NCBI GenBank assembly: GCA_963725895.1
Contig: CAVSAJ010000001.1
Coordinates: 1,984,001-2,048,000 of the forward strand
Direction of reading: 5' to 3'
DNA length: 64,000 nucleotides
From: Bog-473 sp963725895
GTDB taxonomy: Bacteria; Actinomycetota; Acidimicrobiia; Acidimicrobiales; RAAP-2
Shown here in pieces: positions 43,445 through 51,021 of this stretch. The position numbers and the translations under genes were made by a program. Each line of letters starts with the position of its first letter. Positions within the stretch are counted from its first letter, which is position 1. The notes below the pieces were generated by a model that did no database searches, had not been told where the DNA came from, and worked only from the letters and a program-made list of their open reading frames with translations.

Positions 43445-44263
43445 TCAGACGCCAGCGAAGAACTCCACGAGGATGCCCGAGACCTCTGCCGCGTGCGTGA
43501 TGATGCCGAGATGGCCCGAGCCGGCAACCTCACGGTAACTGGCACCCGGCATTTCCTCCGCCGCTTGACGTGCGTAGCGCGGCGGCGAGTCGACGTCGTA
43601 CTCGAAGGCGAGGACGAGACACGGCACCTGCACCTCGGACCAGCGCGTGCCGCGCACAGGATCGGTCGACCAGGCCAACGCAGCCTCGTACTGGCCAAGA
43701 CGGCCGGGATTGGGCCACACCTCCATGTCGCCGATCAGGGACAACCACGTGCTCACCGTCTCGGAGTCCTGGATGTCAGAGATGGGCAGGTAGCGCAGGG
43801 TCTCGGTGGCATAGAAGAGAGGTGGGAGGTCGTAATCGAGCCGGGCGAGGTCACGTTCCACCGTCGTGATGGCGACCTCCCACGCGGTCGGCCGGTTGGC
43901 GCTGCCCATGAGCGCGGCGGCGTGCACTCGCTGCGGATGCTCGAGCACCAATGTCTCGGCGATCCATCCACCCATGGAGTGGCCGGCGACGCGCACCGGG
44001 TCGTGCCACCCCAAGTGGTCGAGCAGGCCGATCGTGTCCGTCGTCATGCCCTCGACGCTGTAGGGCGGCGGCGGGGACGACGAGGGGGCCACGCCGCGGT
44101 TGTCGTACGTCGCCACCGCGTAGCCGGCGGCAACCAGCGCCGGTACCAAGGAGAGGTGCCACGCGACGGCCGGCTGCCCGCAGCCGGCAATGAGCAAGAG
44201 CGGCTCACCGTCGCCCGTGACCTCGTACACGAGAGTGGCGCCGTCGACCTCGACCTTAGGAAT
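43445..44263 (-). CDS. Alpha/beta-fold hydrolase, probable ATT start
   Basis: A 272-residue hydrolase. The nucleophile is in GHSMGG, the acid in FEYDVDSPP and the His in GSGHLG. The conserved sequence begins PKVEVDGATLVYEVTGDGEPLLLI. No ATG, GTG or TTG lies in frame near this point. An ATT at 44263-44261 sits six bases after a perfect GGAGG (44274-44270), which makes it the likely start. A far-upstream ATG at 44386 would add 41 arginine- and serine-rich residues encoded inside the dehydratase gene. It overlaps that gene's 3' end by eight bases, so the two are coupled. Substrate unknown. Confidence 0.82.
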   Translation of the reverse strand: MPKVEVDGATLVYEVTGDGEPLLLIAGCGQPAVAWHLSLVPALVAAGYAVATYDNRGVAPSSSPPPPYSVEGMTTDTIGLLDHLGWHDPVRVAGHSMGGWIAETLVLEHPQRVHAAALMGSANRPTAWEVAITTVERDLARLDYDLPPLFYATETLRYLPISDIQDSETVSTWLSLIGDMEVWPNPGRLGQYEAALAWSTDPVRGTRWSEVQVPCLVLAFEYDVDSPPRYARQAAEEMPGASYREVAGSGHLGIITHAAEVSGILVEFFAGV

Positions 44264-45212
44264 GGAGCACCTCCGAGAGCAGCTTGGGCGCCACGTTGCG
44301 CCCAGTGAGGAGCACGACGGTCTCGCCCGTCGGTTCCCGGCTGACGACACCGGCTCGCAGCGCGGCGACGCCGACGGCGCCCGCACCCTCGAGGACGAGG
44401 CCCATCTTGGTGGCCGAGAAGGCCATGGCCGAGCGAATGTCGGCCTCGCTCACGGTTCGCACCTCGACACCGTGCTGCAGCGCCACGCCGACGGTGACGG
44501 CACCTGGCTCGAGGTTCCCGGCCAGGCCGTCAGCCACGGTCGGCTCCACGTCGATCTCGACGATGGCCCCCGCCGCCAGCGCGGTGCTCATGGACGGCGA
44601 TGCCTCTGACTCCACACCGACGACACGGACGCCACTCCCCTCGAGCCCGAGGGTCACGCCGGCCAGCAGTCCTCCGCCACCGCAGGGCACGATGACCGTG
44701 CCGAGGTTCTGCACTTGTTCCGCCAGCTCGCGCGCCACCGTGGCCTGTCCCGCGATGACGTCGGGGTCGTTGTACGGCGACACGTATCGACTGCCCTCCC
44801 GCTCGGCCAGTTCGAGCGCGTACGTCTCGGCCTCGCGGTAGCCCTCTCCGTGCAGGACCAGGCGCACGTCGAACTGTTGCAGCGCGGCGACCTTGGCCGC
44901 TGATGCGCCGGTCGGTACCACGACGGTCACGCTGGCACCGAGCTTGGACGCCGCGTAGGCGAGACCGAGGCCGTGATTGCCGGCCGACGAGGCGACGACC
45001 GACCGCCCGGGCTCCGCCTCGATGGTCGCCGCCACGGCCGCGAGTCCGCCGCGCACCTTGAACGAGCCCGTCGGCTGGATCGTCTCGAGCTTCGCTGTGA
45101 CTGCCGGCCCCAGCTGGGGCGCGTCCACCACGGGAGTGACCGCGAGGTACCGCCGCACCGCCTTCCATGCGGCCTCCATCTGGGCCGGCCCCGGAACCTC
45201 TACCTTGCGCAC
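44256..45212 (-). CDS. Threonine/serine dehydratase-like PLP enzyme
   Basis: A 318-residue fold-type II PLP enzyme. K52 in QPTGSFKVRGG binds PLP; SSAGNHGLGLAYAA is the substrate loop (S-A-G-N-H), and VPCGGGGLLAG binds the PLP phosphate. No C-terminal ACT domain is present, so it is closer to catabolic dehydratases (TdcB type) or racemase-like relatives than to feedback-regulated IlvA. The GTG at 45212 puts conserved sequence at the N-terminus. The downstream hydrolase overlaps its stop. The NagB-like gene at 45253 is divergent. Which amino acid is used is not determinable. Confidence 0.85.
   Translation of the reverse strand: MRKVEVPGPAQMEAAWKAVRRYLAVTPVVDAPQLGPAVTAKLETIQPTGSFKVRGGLAAVAATIEAEPGRSVVASSAGNHGLGLAYAASKLGASVTVVVPTGASAAKVAALQQFDVRLVLHGEGYREAETYALELAEREGSRYVSPYNDPDVIAGQATVARELAEQVQNLGTVIVPCGGGGLLAGVTLGLEGSGVRVVGVESEASPSMSTALAAGAIVEIDVEPTVADGLAGNLEPGAVTVGVALQHGVEVRTVSEADIRSAMAFSATKMGLVLEGAGAVGVAALRAGVVSREPTGETVVLLTGRNVAPKLLSEVLHS
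44270..44274 (-). promoter_or_regulatory. Ribosome binding site for the ATT-start hydrolase
   Basis: GGAGG on the minus strand, six bases before ATT (44263-44261), inside the last codons of the dehydratase gene. It decides the start of the hydrolase because no standard start codon lies near. Confidence 0.5.
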
Positions 45213-45252
45213 CAGTCCAGTCTGGCCGAGCCGCGCCTGGCATGCTGACTCG

Positions 45253-46023
45253 ATGCGACCAGGAACCCGGACCGTCGACCGCGCGACCGTGCACGTCCAC
45301 TGGGACACTGCCGCCATGGCACGAGCCGCAGCAGACGAGGCGCTCGCCGTCCTGCGGAAGGCCGTGGACACCCGCGGCGTCGCCCATGCGATGTTCGCCA
45401 CCGGCAATTCGCAACTGGCCTTCGTACGCACGCTGGTGAAGGAGACCGACGGCGTCCCGTGGGCCGAGACGGTGGTCTTCCACATGGACGAGTATGTGGG
45501 CGTCGGCCCCGACCACCCCGCAGGCTTCCAGCGCTGGATCCGTGAGCGCATCGTCGAGCCGGCCCACCCGAAGGCGGCGCACTACGTGGCGGGCCTGGGC
45601 GATCCGGAGGAGGAGTGCCGGCGCTACGCCGGGCTCTTGCGGGAGCAGCCGCTCGACCTCTGCTGCCTCGGCATCGGGGAGAACGGACACCTGGCCTTCA
45701 ACGACCCGCCGGTCGCGGACTTCAACGACCCGCGCGACGTCAAGGTGGTCGAGCTCGACGCCCCCTGCCGCATGCAGCAGGTCAACGAAGGCCACTTCCC
45801 GAGCCTCGGCGACGTGCCGGGGCATGCCATCACGGTGACCATCCCGGCGCTGCTGCGCGCCGGGCGGGTCCTGGCCATCGTGCCGGAGGCCCGCAAAGCC
45901 GAGCCCGTGCTGGCCGCGTTGACGGGACCCGTCTCGACCGCATGTCCGGCGTCGGCCCTCCGCACCGTTGCCCATGCAAGCGTCCACCTGGACGCCGACT
46001 CGGCCCGCCTGCTGCCGGACTGA
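45253..46023 (+). CDS. Glucosamine-6-phosphate deaminase/isomerase-like protein (NagB family)
   Basis: A 256-residue NagB-fold protein. VVFHMDEYVG carries D79, equal to the catalytic base D72 of E. coli NagB, and GIGENGHLAFNDP aligns with GVGNDGHIAFNEP. In this alignment D141 becomes N144 and E148 becomes D151, while H143 (H146) is kept. The substitutions are frequent in a NagB side branch but leave the activity uncertain; a 6-phosphogluconolactonase-like role is the main alternative. No nagA or PTS gene is near. The ATG at 45253 begins just before the family region; it is divergent from the dehydratase. Confidence 0.78.
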   Translation: MRPGTRTVDRATVHVHWDTAAMARAAADEALAVLRKAVDTRGVAHAMFATGNSQLAFVRTLVKETDGVPWAETVVFHMDEYVGVGPDHPAGFQRWIRERIVEPAHPKAAHYVAGLGDPEEECRRYAGLLREQPLDLCCLGIGENGHLAFNDPPVADFNDPRDVKVVELDAPCRMQQVNEGHFPSLGDVPGHAITVTIPALLRAGRVLAIVPEARKAEPVLAALTGPVSTACPASALRTVAHASVHLDADSARLLPD

Positions 46024-46186
46024 TCGCGCTCGCCGGCTCCGTTCGGGTCCCGCGACCCCGATCACGCGCACGGCAACCACATCGAACCCGCGGGGCAACG
46101 CCGGGGCAATGACGGGACCGTAGGTTTCGGTCACGGATCTGCGGTCAGGGCTCGAGCCCGACCCGGATCGCGGGACGGAGGGGGCT

Positions 46187-46909
46187 GTGACGATCGCGAT
46201 CACCACGGGCCGGCTCGGGCCGGTCGTCCGGGAGAGCGCGCCGATCCGCCGCCGCCCCCGGGGCCTCAAGCGAACCCTCCTCGTCGTCGGGTCCGCCCTG
46301 CTGGCTCTCATCCTGGCGGCCGGTGCGTGGATCGGCATCAGCCTCTACCGGATCGACCATGCCGTGCACCACGTCGAAGTGCCGGCGTGGCTTCTCGCCC
46401 GGGGCAAGAACGACCTCCTGGCCATCGTGGAGGGTCCGAACCACAGCGAGCAGATCTTCGTCTTCCACCAGACCGACGGCCACACCAACGTTCTGAAGAT
46501 CCCCAACGCACTGGCACTGCCGCGGCGCGGCGGCGGGACGACGCCGATCGACACGCTCAGCTTGCACACCCCCACCACGATCATCGCCGGTCTGGACCAA
46601 CTCGGCATCCCGGTCGCGCACTACGTGGGCGTCGACCTGCACATGGTCAACCCCTCATCGAACCTGGGGCAATTGGCGACGGGCAAGGTGTCGGTCACCT
46701 CGTTCATCTCGGACCCGACCGGCACGACATCGCTGCTCGAACAGGCCGCCTCCCACATGTATCTCGGACCGGGGACCCCGGTCTCCGCCGTCCTGTCCCT
46801 CATGGACGTCGCCACCACCCCCTCCGTCGCCGTCCCCACCGCCAAGAACGGACAGGGTGACGTGGTCCCGGCCCCGACCTTCGCCTCGGTCATGCGCGGC
46901 TTCCTCTAG
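46187..46909 (+). CDS. LCP-like (LytR-CpsA-Psr) membrane protein, degenerate
   Basis: A 240-residue protein with one N-terminal membrane helix (residues 31-53) and an outer domain. LLAIVEGPNHSEQIFVFHQTDG and ITTIIAGLDQLGIPVAHYVGVDLHMV-type sequence resemble the start of an LCP domain, which transfers wall polymers. The usual active-site arginines and the 'R-x-DT' segment are not evident, and the protein is short for an LCP enzyme. It may be a non-catalytic relative. The GTG has GGAGGGGG upstream. A small gene follows at 46919 with its ribosome site over this stop. Confidence 0.55.
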   Translation: MTIAITTGRLGPVVRESAPIRRRPRGLKRTLLVVGSALLALILAAGAWIGISLYRIDHAVHHVEVPAWLLARGKNDLLAIVEGPNHSEQIFVFHQTDGHTNVLKIPNALALPRRGGGTTPIDTLSLHTPTTIIAGLDQLGIPVAHYVGVDLHMVNPSSNLGQLATGKVSVTSFISDPTGTTSLLEQAASHMYLGPGTPVSAVLSLMDVATTPSVAVPTAKNGQGDVVPAPTFASVMRGFL

Positions 46910-46918
46910 GAGGTCACA

Positions 46919-47149
46919 GTGCGGCGGGAGAGTGGCGAGACACGGGGACGGTGGTGGTTGCATCGCGCTGGGCCCGTCGAACCATCGGGAGGAACAGCCG
47001 TGGAGCCGGCAGGCGACCCGTCGAGGCCTCCCGACTCCGACCACGTGGCGGAGGCCGAAGCGGCCCTCTCCGATGCCTCCGCCGACGTCTTCGACGAGGT
47101 CCTGCGCCAGGCGGCCGAAGCCCGCGGCGAGCAGGGCGACGAGAACTGA
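46919..47149 (+). CDS. Small acidic hypothetical protein
   Basis: A 76-residue protein with a basic start and an acidic, Ala/Glu/Asp-rich end (EAEAALSDASADVFDEVL), probably one helix. I do not recognise it. The case for a real gene is the AGGAGG seven bases before the GTG, overlapping the stop of the LCP-like gene, which suggests translational coupling. It ends two bases before the convergent esterase. Confidence 0.45.
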   Translation: MRRESGETRGRWWLHRAGPVEPSGGTAVEPAGDPSRPPDSDHVAEAEAALSDASADVFDEVLRQAAEARGEQGDEN

Positions 47150-47151
47150 CT

Positions 47152-48237
47152 TCAGTCGGCGGCCGGCTGTTCGTGGTCCAGCCAACGGTCGAGAAACGGG
47201 AGGGCCTCCACGCCGTGCCACTGGTGCCCACCGGCGAAGACGTCGTGCTCGAGGCGGTCACCGGCACCGAACTGCTCGTAGACCAGGCGCACCCGGCGCA
47301 CCGACTCGGAGGCGGCGGCCAGCGGGAACAGCTCGTCTTCGGTCCCCGTCTCGATCACCATCGGTCGGGGCGCCACGAGCGCGCCGAGATCCTCGTGCTC
47401 GAGCCGGCCCAGCATGCCGAACATGATCTGCGATCCACACATGTTCCACGGCATCCGGTGGCTCTGAGCCCACGAGGAGAAGTAGCCGCTCACGACGCAG
47501 GCGGCAATACGGGCTTCGACAGCAGCGGTGAAGAGCGTGACCGTCCCGCCGTAGGAGATGCCGACCATGCCGAGCCGGGCCGGGTCGACCAGCGGGTGCT
47601 CCGACAACAGGTCGATGGAGCGGCGCATGTCCCAGATGTTCTGAGCCAAGGGGTTCCAGCCCGCCATGGCAGCGTGGACCAGATTGGTGTCGCATGCGTA
47701 ATGGTCGTCGGGGTTCCAGTCCAGCCGTTCGCCGAAGCAGCGAAGGTCTGGCGCCAAGACGACGTAGCCCCGACGTGCCAGCTGCAGGCCGTAGTCGGCG
47801 TTGGGCATCGCGGTGTGCTCCAGTCCGACGACCTGTGACTTGCCCGGCCCGTGTCCATGGACGGCGAGCACCGCCGCTCCGGGTGCCGCGTCTCGCCGCG
47901 TCTCGGGGACGAGCAGATACGCCGGGACCGACATGGTGTCCTCGGTGTCGAACACGATCTTGTCCCGACGGTACCCGTCGCAGTCGACTGACTCGAGAGT
48001 CTCGACGTTGAGGGGAACGAGCGAGGGCTCGGGGCCCAGCAGCTCGTCAAGGCGGTTCCGGCAACGATCGATCCACGCGGGGATCGCGGCCGGATCCGCT
48101 TCGGGGAGGGGATCCTCGTGGGTCGTGGCGGCCAGACGGACCATCCACTGATACCAGGGTGAATAGTTCCGGGCCGGGGGTGTCAGAACCAGGCCTGTGT
48201 CCCCGGTGTCCCCCGTATCACCCGCTGCGTCGGTCAT
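47152..48237 (-). CDS. Alpha/beta hydrolase (acetylxylan-esterase/dienelactone-hydrolase type)
   Basis: A 361-residue esterase. After an N-terminal helical part, AAVLAVHGHGPGKS forms the oxyanion region, VGISYGG holds the nucleophile Ser, and VIETGTEDELFPL and GGHQWHG hold the Asp/Glu and His. No signal peptide is visible, so it is cytosolic. It resembles the abhydrolase_7 group often annotated as acetylxylan esterase. The start has a (GDT) triple repeat. No xylan genes are near, so the ester used is unknown. It faces the small hypothetical gene. Confidence 0.82.
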   Translation of the reverse strand: MTDAAGDTGDTGDTGLVLTPPARNYSPWYQWMVRLAATTHEDPLPEADPAAIPAWIDRCRNRLDELLGPEPSLVPLNVETLESVDCDGYRRDKIVFDTEDTMSVPAYLLVPETRRDAAPGAAVLAVHGHGPGKSQVVGLEHTAMPNADYGLQLARRGYVVLAPDLRCFGERLDWNPDDHYACDTNLVHAAMAGWNPLAQNIWDMRRSIDLLSEHPLVDPARLGMVGISYGGTVTLFTAAVEARIAACVVSGYFSSWAQSHRMPWNMCGSQIMFGMLGRLEHEDLGALVAPRPMVIETGTEDELFPLAAASESVRRVRLVYEQFGAGDRLEHDVFAGGHQWHGVEALPFLDRWLDHEQPAAD

Positions 48238-48322
48238 GTCGGCCCCTTCCGTCGGTCCGCCCGAGGCGAACGGTGCTGCACCGCTCGCCGGCGGCGAACG
48301 TGCTGCGTCAATGTAGGCGGGA

Positions 48323-48523
48323 CTACGGCGTCGTGGACCGGGGCCGACCGCGTTTCGGAAGGGGCGCCACCTTCTTGGGCATCCGCCCGGCGTCGGCCAG
48401 AGCTCGTCGCAGCAACAGCTCGATCTGTGCGTTGACGCTGCGCAGGTTGTCGTCGGCCCACCGGACGAGAGCGTCGTGTACGGCGGGATCGACCCTCAGC
48501 AGGACCTGTCGCCGTTCACTCAC
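48323..48523 (-). CDS. Ribbon-helix-helix (Arc-type) DNA-binding protein
   Basis: A 66-residue protein with the ribbon-helix-helix pattern: strand RRQVLLRVDPAVHDAL, helix RWADDNLRSVNAQIELLLRRAL, then a basic tail. The turn LRSVNAQIE is the usual Arc/MetJ-type position. It would bind DNA as a dimer. The GTG overlaps the stop of the SPFH gene (GTGA), so it is the second gene of that operon. An 18-base palindrome lies in front of the operon and is a possible target. Confidence 0.8.
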   Translation of the reverse strand: MSERRQVLLRVDPAVHDALVRWADDNLRSVNAQIELLLRRALADAGRMPKKVAPLPKRGRPRSTTP

Positions 48524-49425
48524 GTATAGAGCGAACCAGCGTTGACGATCGGCGACGGAGGCTGATCACTGCAGAGCACGACCATAAGGTTGCTCACCAT
48601 GCTTGCCGTGCGTTCCTCGTCGAGCGAGACAACCCCGTTCTCGGTCAACTGGGTGAGCGCCATCTCGACCATCCCGACGGCGCCCTCGACGATGCGCGAT
48701 CTAGCTGCGACGACGGCGTTCGCCTGCTGGCGGCGGAGCATGGCCTGTGCGATTTCCGAGGCATAGGCCAGATGAGAGATCCGGACCTCGACGATCTCGA
48801 CCCCCGCGACGGCAACACGTTCGGCCACCTCGCGCGCCAGCTCGGCGGCGACGATGTCGGTGGAGCCGCGTAAGGAGCTGCCGGCGCCGGTCGTGTCGTC
48901 GTAGGGATGGCTCGTCGCGACGTGGCGGAGCGCCGACTCGGCCTGCACCGACACGAAGTTCAGGTAGTTCTCCACGGCGTAGGTCGACTTCGCAGTGTCG
49001 ACGACCTGCCACACCACGATCGCGGCGATCTCGACAGGGTTGCCGTCGGCATCGTTGACCTTGAGGTGATTGGTTTCGAAGTTACGGACCCGGACGCTCA
49101 CTCCCCGCCGGACCGTGAGCGGCAGTACCCACCAAAATCCCGATCGACTCACCGTACCGACGTAGCGGCCAAAGAACTGAACCACCGAGGTCTGCCCGGG
49201 CGGCACGATGACCAGCGAGGCGGCGACCACGATGAAGACCCCGATCGGCAGCCAGATGATGACCCGCAGATGCTCGGCGGCGAGCACGATTCCCGCGATG
49301 CACGCCCCCAGTACCAACACCCCCAGCCAACCATTGAGTGCGACGGCCGGTCGCTGCGCGATGGCAACTCGGGCTCCTTGGTGTCCGACGGGCCCAGCAG
49401 ATGACGTCGGGTCCACAGTGCTCAT
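48520..49425 (-). CDS. SPFH domain (band 7/prohibitin-like) membrane protein
   Basis: A 301-residue protein. Two membrane helices near residues 30-75 are followed by an SPFH domain (VIVPPGQTSVVQFFGRYVGTV, VRVRNFETNHLKVNDADGNPVEI, WQVVDTAKSTYAVENYLNFV) and a helical region, SEIAQAMLRRQQANAVVAARSRIVEGA. The fold forms membrane-associated oligomeric assemblies. The ATG at 49425 has GAGGGA upstream. The RHH gene follows with a GTGA overlap. The upstream divergent gene is an ECF sigma factor. Confidence 0.88.
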   Translation of the reverse strand: MSTVDPTSSAGPVGHQGARVAIAQRPAVALNGWLGVLVLGACIAGIVLAAEHLRVIIWLPIGVFIVVAASLVIVPPGQTSVVQFFGRYVGTVSRSGFWWVLPLTVRRGVSVRVRNFETNHLKVNDADGNPVEIAAIVVWQVVDTAKSTYAVENYLNFVSVQAESALRHVATSHPYDDTTGAGSSLRGSTDIVAAELAREVAERVAVAGVEIVEVRISHLAYASEIAQAMLRRQQANAVVAARSRIVEGAVGMVEMALTQLTENGVVSLDEERTASMVSNLMVVLCSDQPPSPIVNAGSLYT

Positions 49426-49449
49426 GACGTGCTCCCTCAAGTGTGTAGA

Positions 49450-49467
49450 AAAAGTGATATCACATTT
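49450..49467. promoter_or_regulatory. AT-rich 18-base palindrome, candidate operator
   Basis: AAAAGTGATATCACATTT is symmetric except for one base pair per half; the central GTGATATCAC (49454-49463) is perfect. It lies 25 bases before the SPFH ATG and about 80 before the sigma factor, in the only AT-rich patch of this stretch. It could bind the RHH protein of the SPFH operon or another dimeric regulator. Function is inferred. Confidence 0.5.
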
Positions 49468-49544
49468 CTAGGAGCTTGACCAGACTCGGAGTGAACGGTT
49501 CGGGGCGATGTTCGGAATTGAGCGTCGCCAAACGATGATGTGGT

Positions 49545-50066
49545 GTGGCAGCGCGTGAGGCACGTGGTGGGGTGAACGCCCTCGCGGCCGTCTACGACGA
49601 GACGTTGCCCCAGGTGTACGGCTATTTGGTACCCCGCTGCGGGAGTGCTGCCCTGGCTGAGGACCTCACGGCAGAGACCTTCATGGCCGCGCTCGACGCA
49701 CTCGAGCGGGGTACGGCGATCGAACCGAGCGCGGCATGGCTGATCGGGGTGGCGCGCCACAAGCTGGTGGATCACTGGCGTCGAAGAGGGCGGGAGGAGC
49801 GAAGCCTCGACGCGGTCGGCACCATTCGCCAGCACGTTGACGACCCGTGGCCCGAGGTCACCGACACCGATGCCATCCATGCTGTTCTGGGCCGGCTCAC
49901 GCCGACACACCGGATGGCTTTGACGCTGCGCTACCTCGATGGCCTGTCAGTCGCCGAGGTAGCGGATTGCGTCGGTCGCAGCCTGCACGCCACCGAGACG
50001 CTCTTGGTCAGGGCACGTTCTGCCCTGCGCCGCGCGTATCTCGAGGAGTACGGACATGACTGCTGA
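49545..50066 (+). CDS. ECF-type RNA polymerase sigma factor
   Basis: A 173-residue extracytoplasmic-function sigma factor. Region 2 is short (YDETLPQVYGYLVPRCGSAALAEDLTAETFMAALDAL); region 4 reads LTPTHRMALTLRYLDGLSVAEVADCVGRS, a helix-turn-helix that recognises the -35 box. The start is uncertain: GTG 49545 or GTG 49572. It overlaps the next gene by 11 bases, so it is translated with the VOC protein. No classical anti-sigma gene is present, but the VOC protein has an anti-sigma-like N-terminus. Confidence 0.88.
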   Translation: MAAREARGGVNALAAVYDETLPQVYGYLVPRCGSAALAEDLTAETFMAALDALERGTAIEPSAAWLIGVARHKLVDHWRRRGREERSLDAVGTIRQHVDDPWPEVTDTDAIHAVLGRLTPTHRMALTLRYLDGLSVAEVADCVGRSLHATETLLVRARSALRRAYLEEYGHDC

Positions 50067-50562
50067 TCCGCTTGATTCCCTTCGAATGCCGCTCGTGCCG
50101 ATAGAGCCCAGACCGTCGTTTGCGGCCGATCTGCTCTACCGGATCGAGCATGCAGGGACTCGGGCACGCGACAGCGCCACTGTGCGTTACTTCGCCGACG
50201 ATGTGGGCGCAGCGGTGACCTTCTACCGCGACTTGGGATTTGATGTTGAGTTACATCCCTCTACGGCGTTTGCAATGTTGTACCGGGGCGACCTCCGTCT
50301 GTTGCTCAGCACCCCAGCCAGCCACTCTCTCGTCGACGGCACCATGCCCGAGTCGGGCGGCTGGAATCGCATCTCTCTTCTCGTCGAGGACCTGGACACG
50401 GTGACCGAGCTGTTGCGAGAACACGGTGTGCGGTTCCGTAGCGGTCCTACAACCGGCATCGGGGTCCGCTTGGCACTGATCGAGGACCCGGCCGGGAACC
50501 CGGTCGAACTGTTCGAACCCCTGACCACCTATCACGAGCGAAGAGGAGAAGAATCACAATGA
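50056..50562 (+). CDS. VOC-family protein with anti-sigma-like N-terminal extension
   Basis: A 168-residue protein. Residues 1-35 (DPLDSLRMPLVPIEPRPSFAADLL and so on) resemble the cytoplasmic start of genes paired with ECF sigma factors, where a short helix follows 'PxxPxFAxxL'. The rest is a VOC domain: TVRYFADDVGAAVTFYRDLGF, PESGGWNRISLLVEDLD and ALIEDPAGNPVELFEP. It overlaps the sigma gene by 11 bases, and its TGA overlaps the next VOC gene (ATGA). A role as sensor or modulator of the sigma factor is inference; an enzyme on its own is possible. Confidence 0.8.
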   Translation: MTADPLDSLRMPLVPIEPRPSFAADLLYRIEHAGTRARDSATVRYFADDVGAAVTFYRDLGFDVELHPSTAFAMLYRGDLRLLLSTPASHSLVDGTMPESGGWNRISLLVEDLDTVTELLREHGVRFRSGPTTGIGVRLALIEDPAGNPVELFEPLTTYHERRGEESQ

Positions 50563-50966
50563 GCACCGTTCAAGTCCGCTACATCGTCGACGACGTTGAG
50601 ACGGCAATCGCCTTCTACTGCGACCACCTGGGCTTCCACGAGCAAATGCACCCTGCTCCCAACTTCGCCATGTTGACCCGTGGCGATCTGCGGCTGGTGC
50701 TGAGCGCACCCGGTCCTCCCAATACTGGTGGGGGGTCGTCTCTTTCCGACGGCCGCACGCCCGAGTCCGGTGGCTGGAATCGCTTCGCAGTTCAGGTCGA
50801 CGATATCCACAGCGTGACGTCGGGGCTGCGCCAACGCGGAGTGAAACTCCGCGGCGACGTGATCGAAGGCGTTGGCGGGCGGCAGGCAATCGTTGAGGAC
50901 CCCTTCGGAAATCCGATTGAGCTCTTCCAGCCCACACGCCCAGAAGCTCGCCTCATCGGGCCCTGA
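50559..50966 (+). CDS. VOC-family protein, tandem duplicate
   Basis: A 135-residue VOC protein. VRYIVDDVETAIAFYCDHLGF, FAMLTRGDLRLVLS, PESGGWNRFAVQVDD and AIVEDPFGNPIELFQP closely match the VOC domain of the preceding gene (TVRYFADDV, FAMLYRGDLRLLLS, PESGGWNRISLLVED), so it is a tandem duplicate without the N-terminal extension. It overlaps the first by four bases (ATGA). Function likely related to its neighbour, perhaps as a dimer partner. Confidence 0.85.
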   Translation: MSTVQVRYIVDDVETAIAFYCDHLGFHEQMHPAPNFAMLTRGDLRLVLSAPGPPNTGGGSSLSDGRTPESGGWNRFAVQVDDIHSVTSGLRQRGVKLRGDVIEGVGGRQAIVEDPFGNPIELFQPTRPEARLIGP

Positions 50967-50986
50967 TCCTCAGAAAAGCCCTCCGA

Positions 50987-51015
50987 TTGAGGCTGGCCGC
51001 GGACTCGGGCACAAT
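50987..51015 (+). promoter_or_regulatory. Promoter of the TauD-type gene, leaderless
   Basis: TTGAGG (50987-50992) and CACAAT (51010-51015) are 17 bases apart, and the GTG of the dioxygenase starts seven bases after the -10 box. This is the same arrangement as at the GH15 gene. Confidence 0.4.
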
Positions 51016-51021
51016 TGGCCC

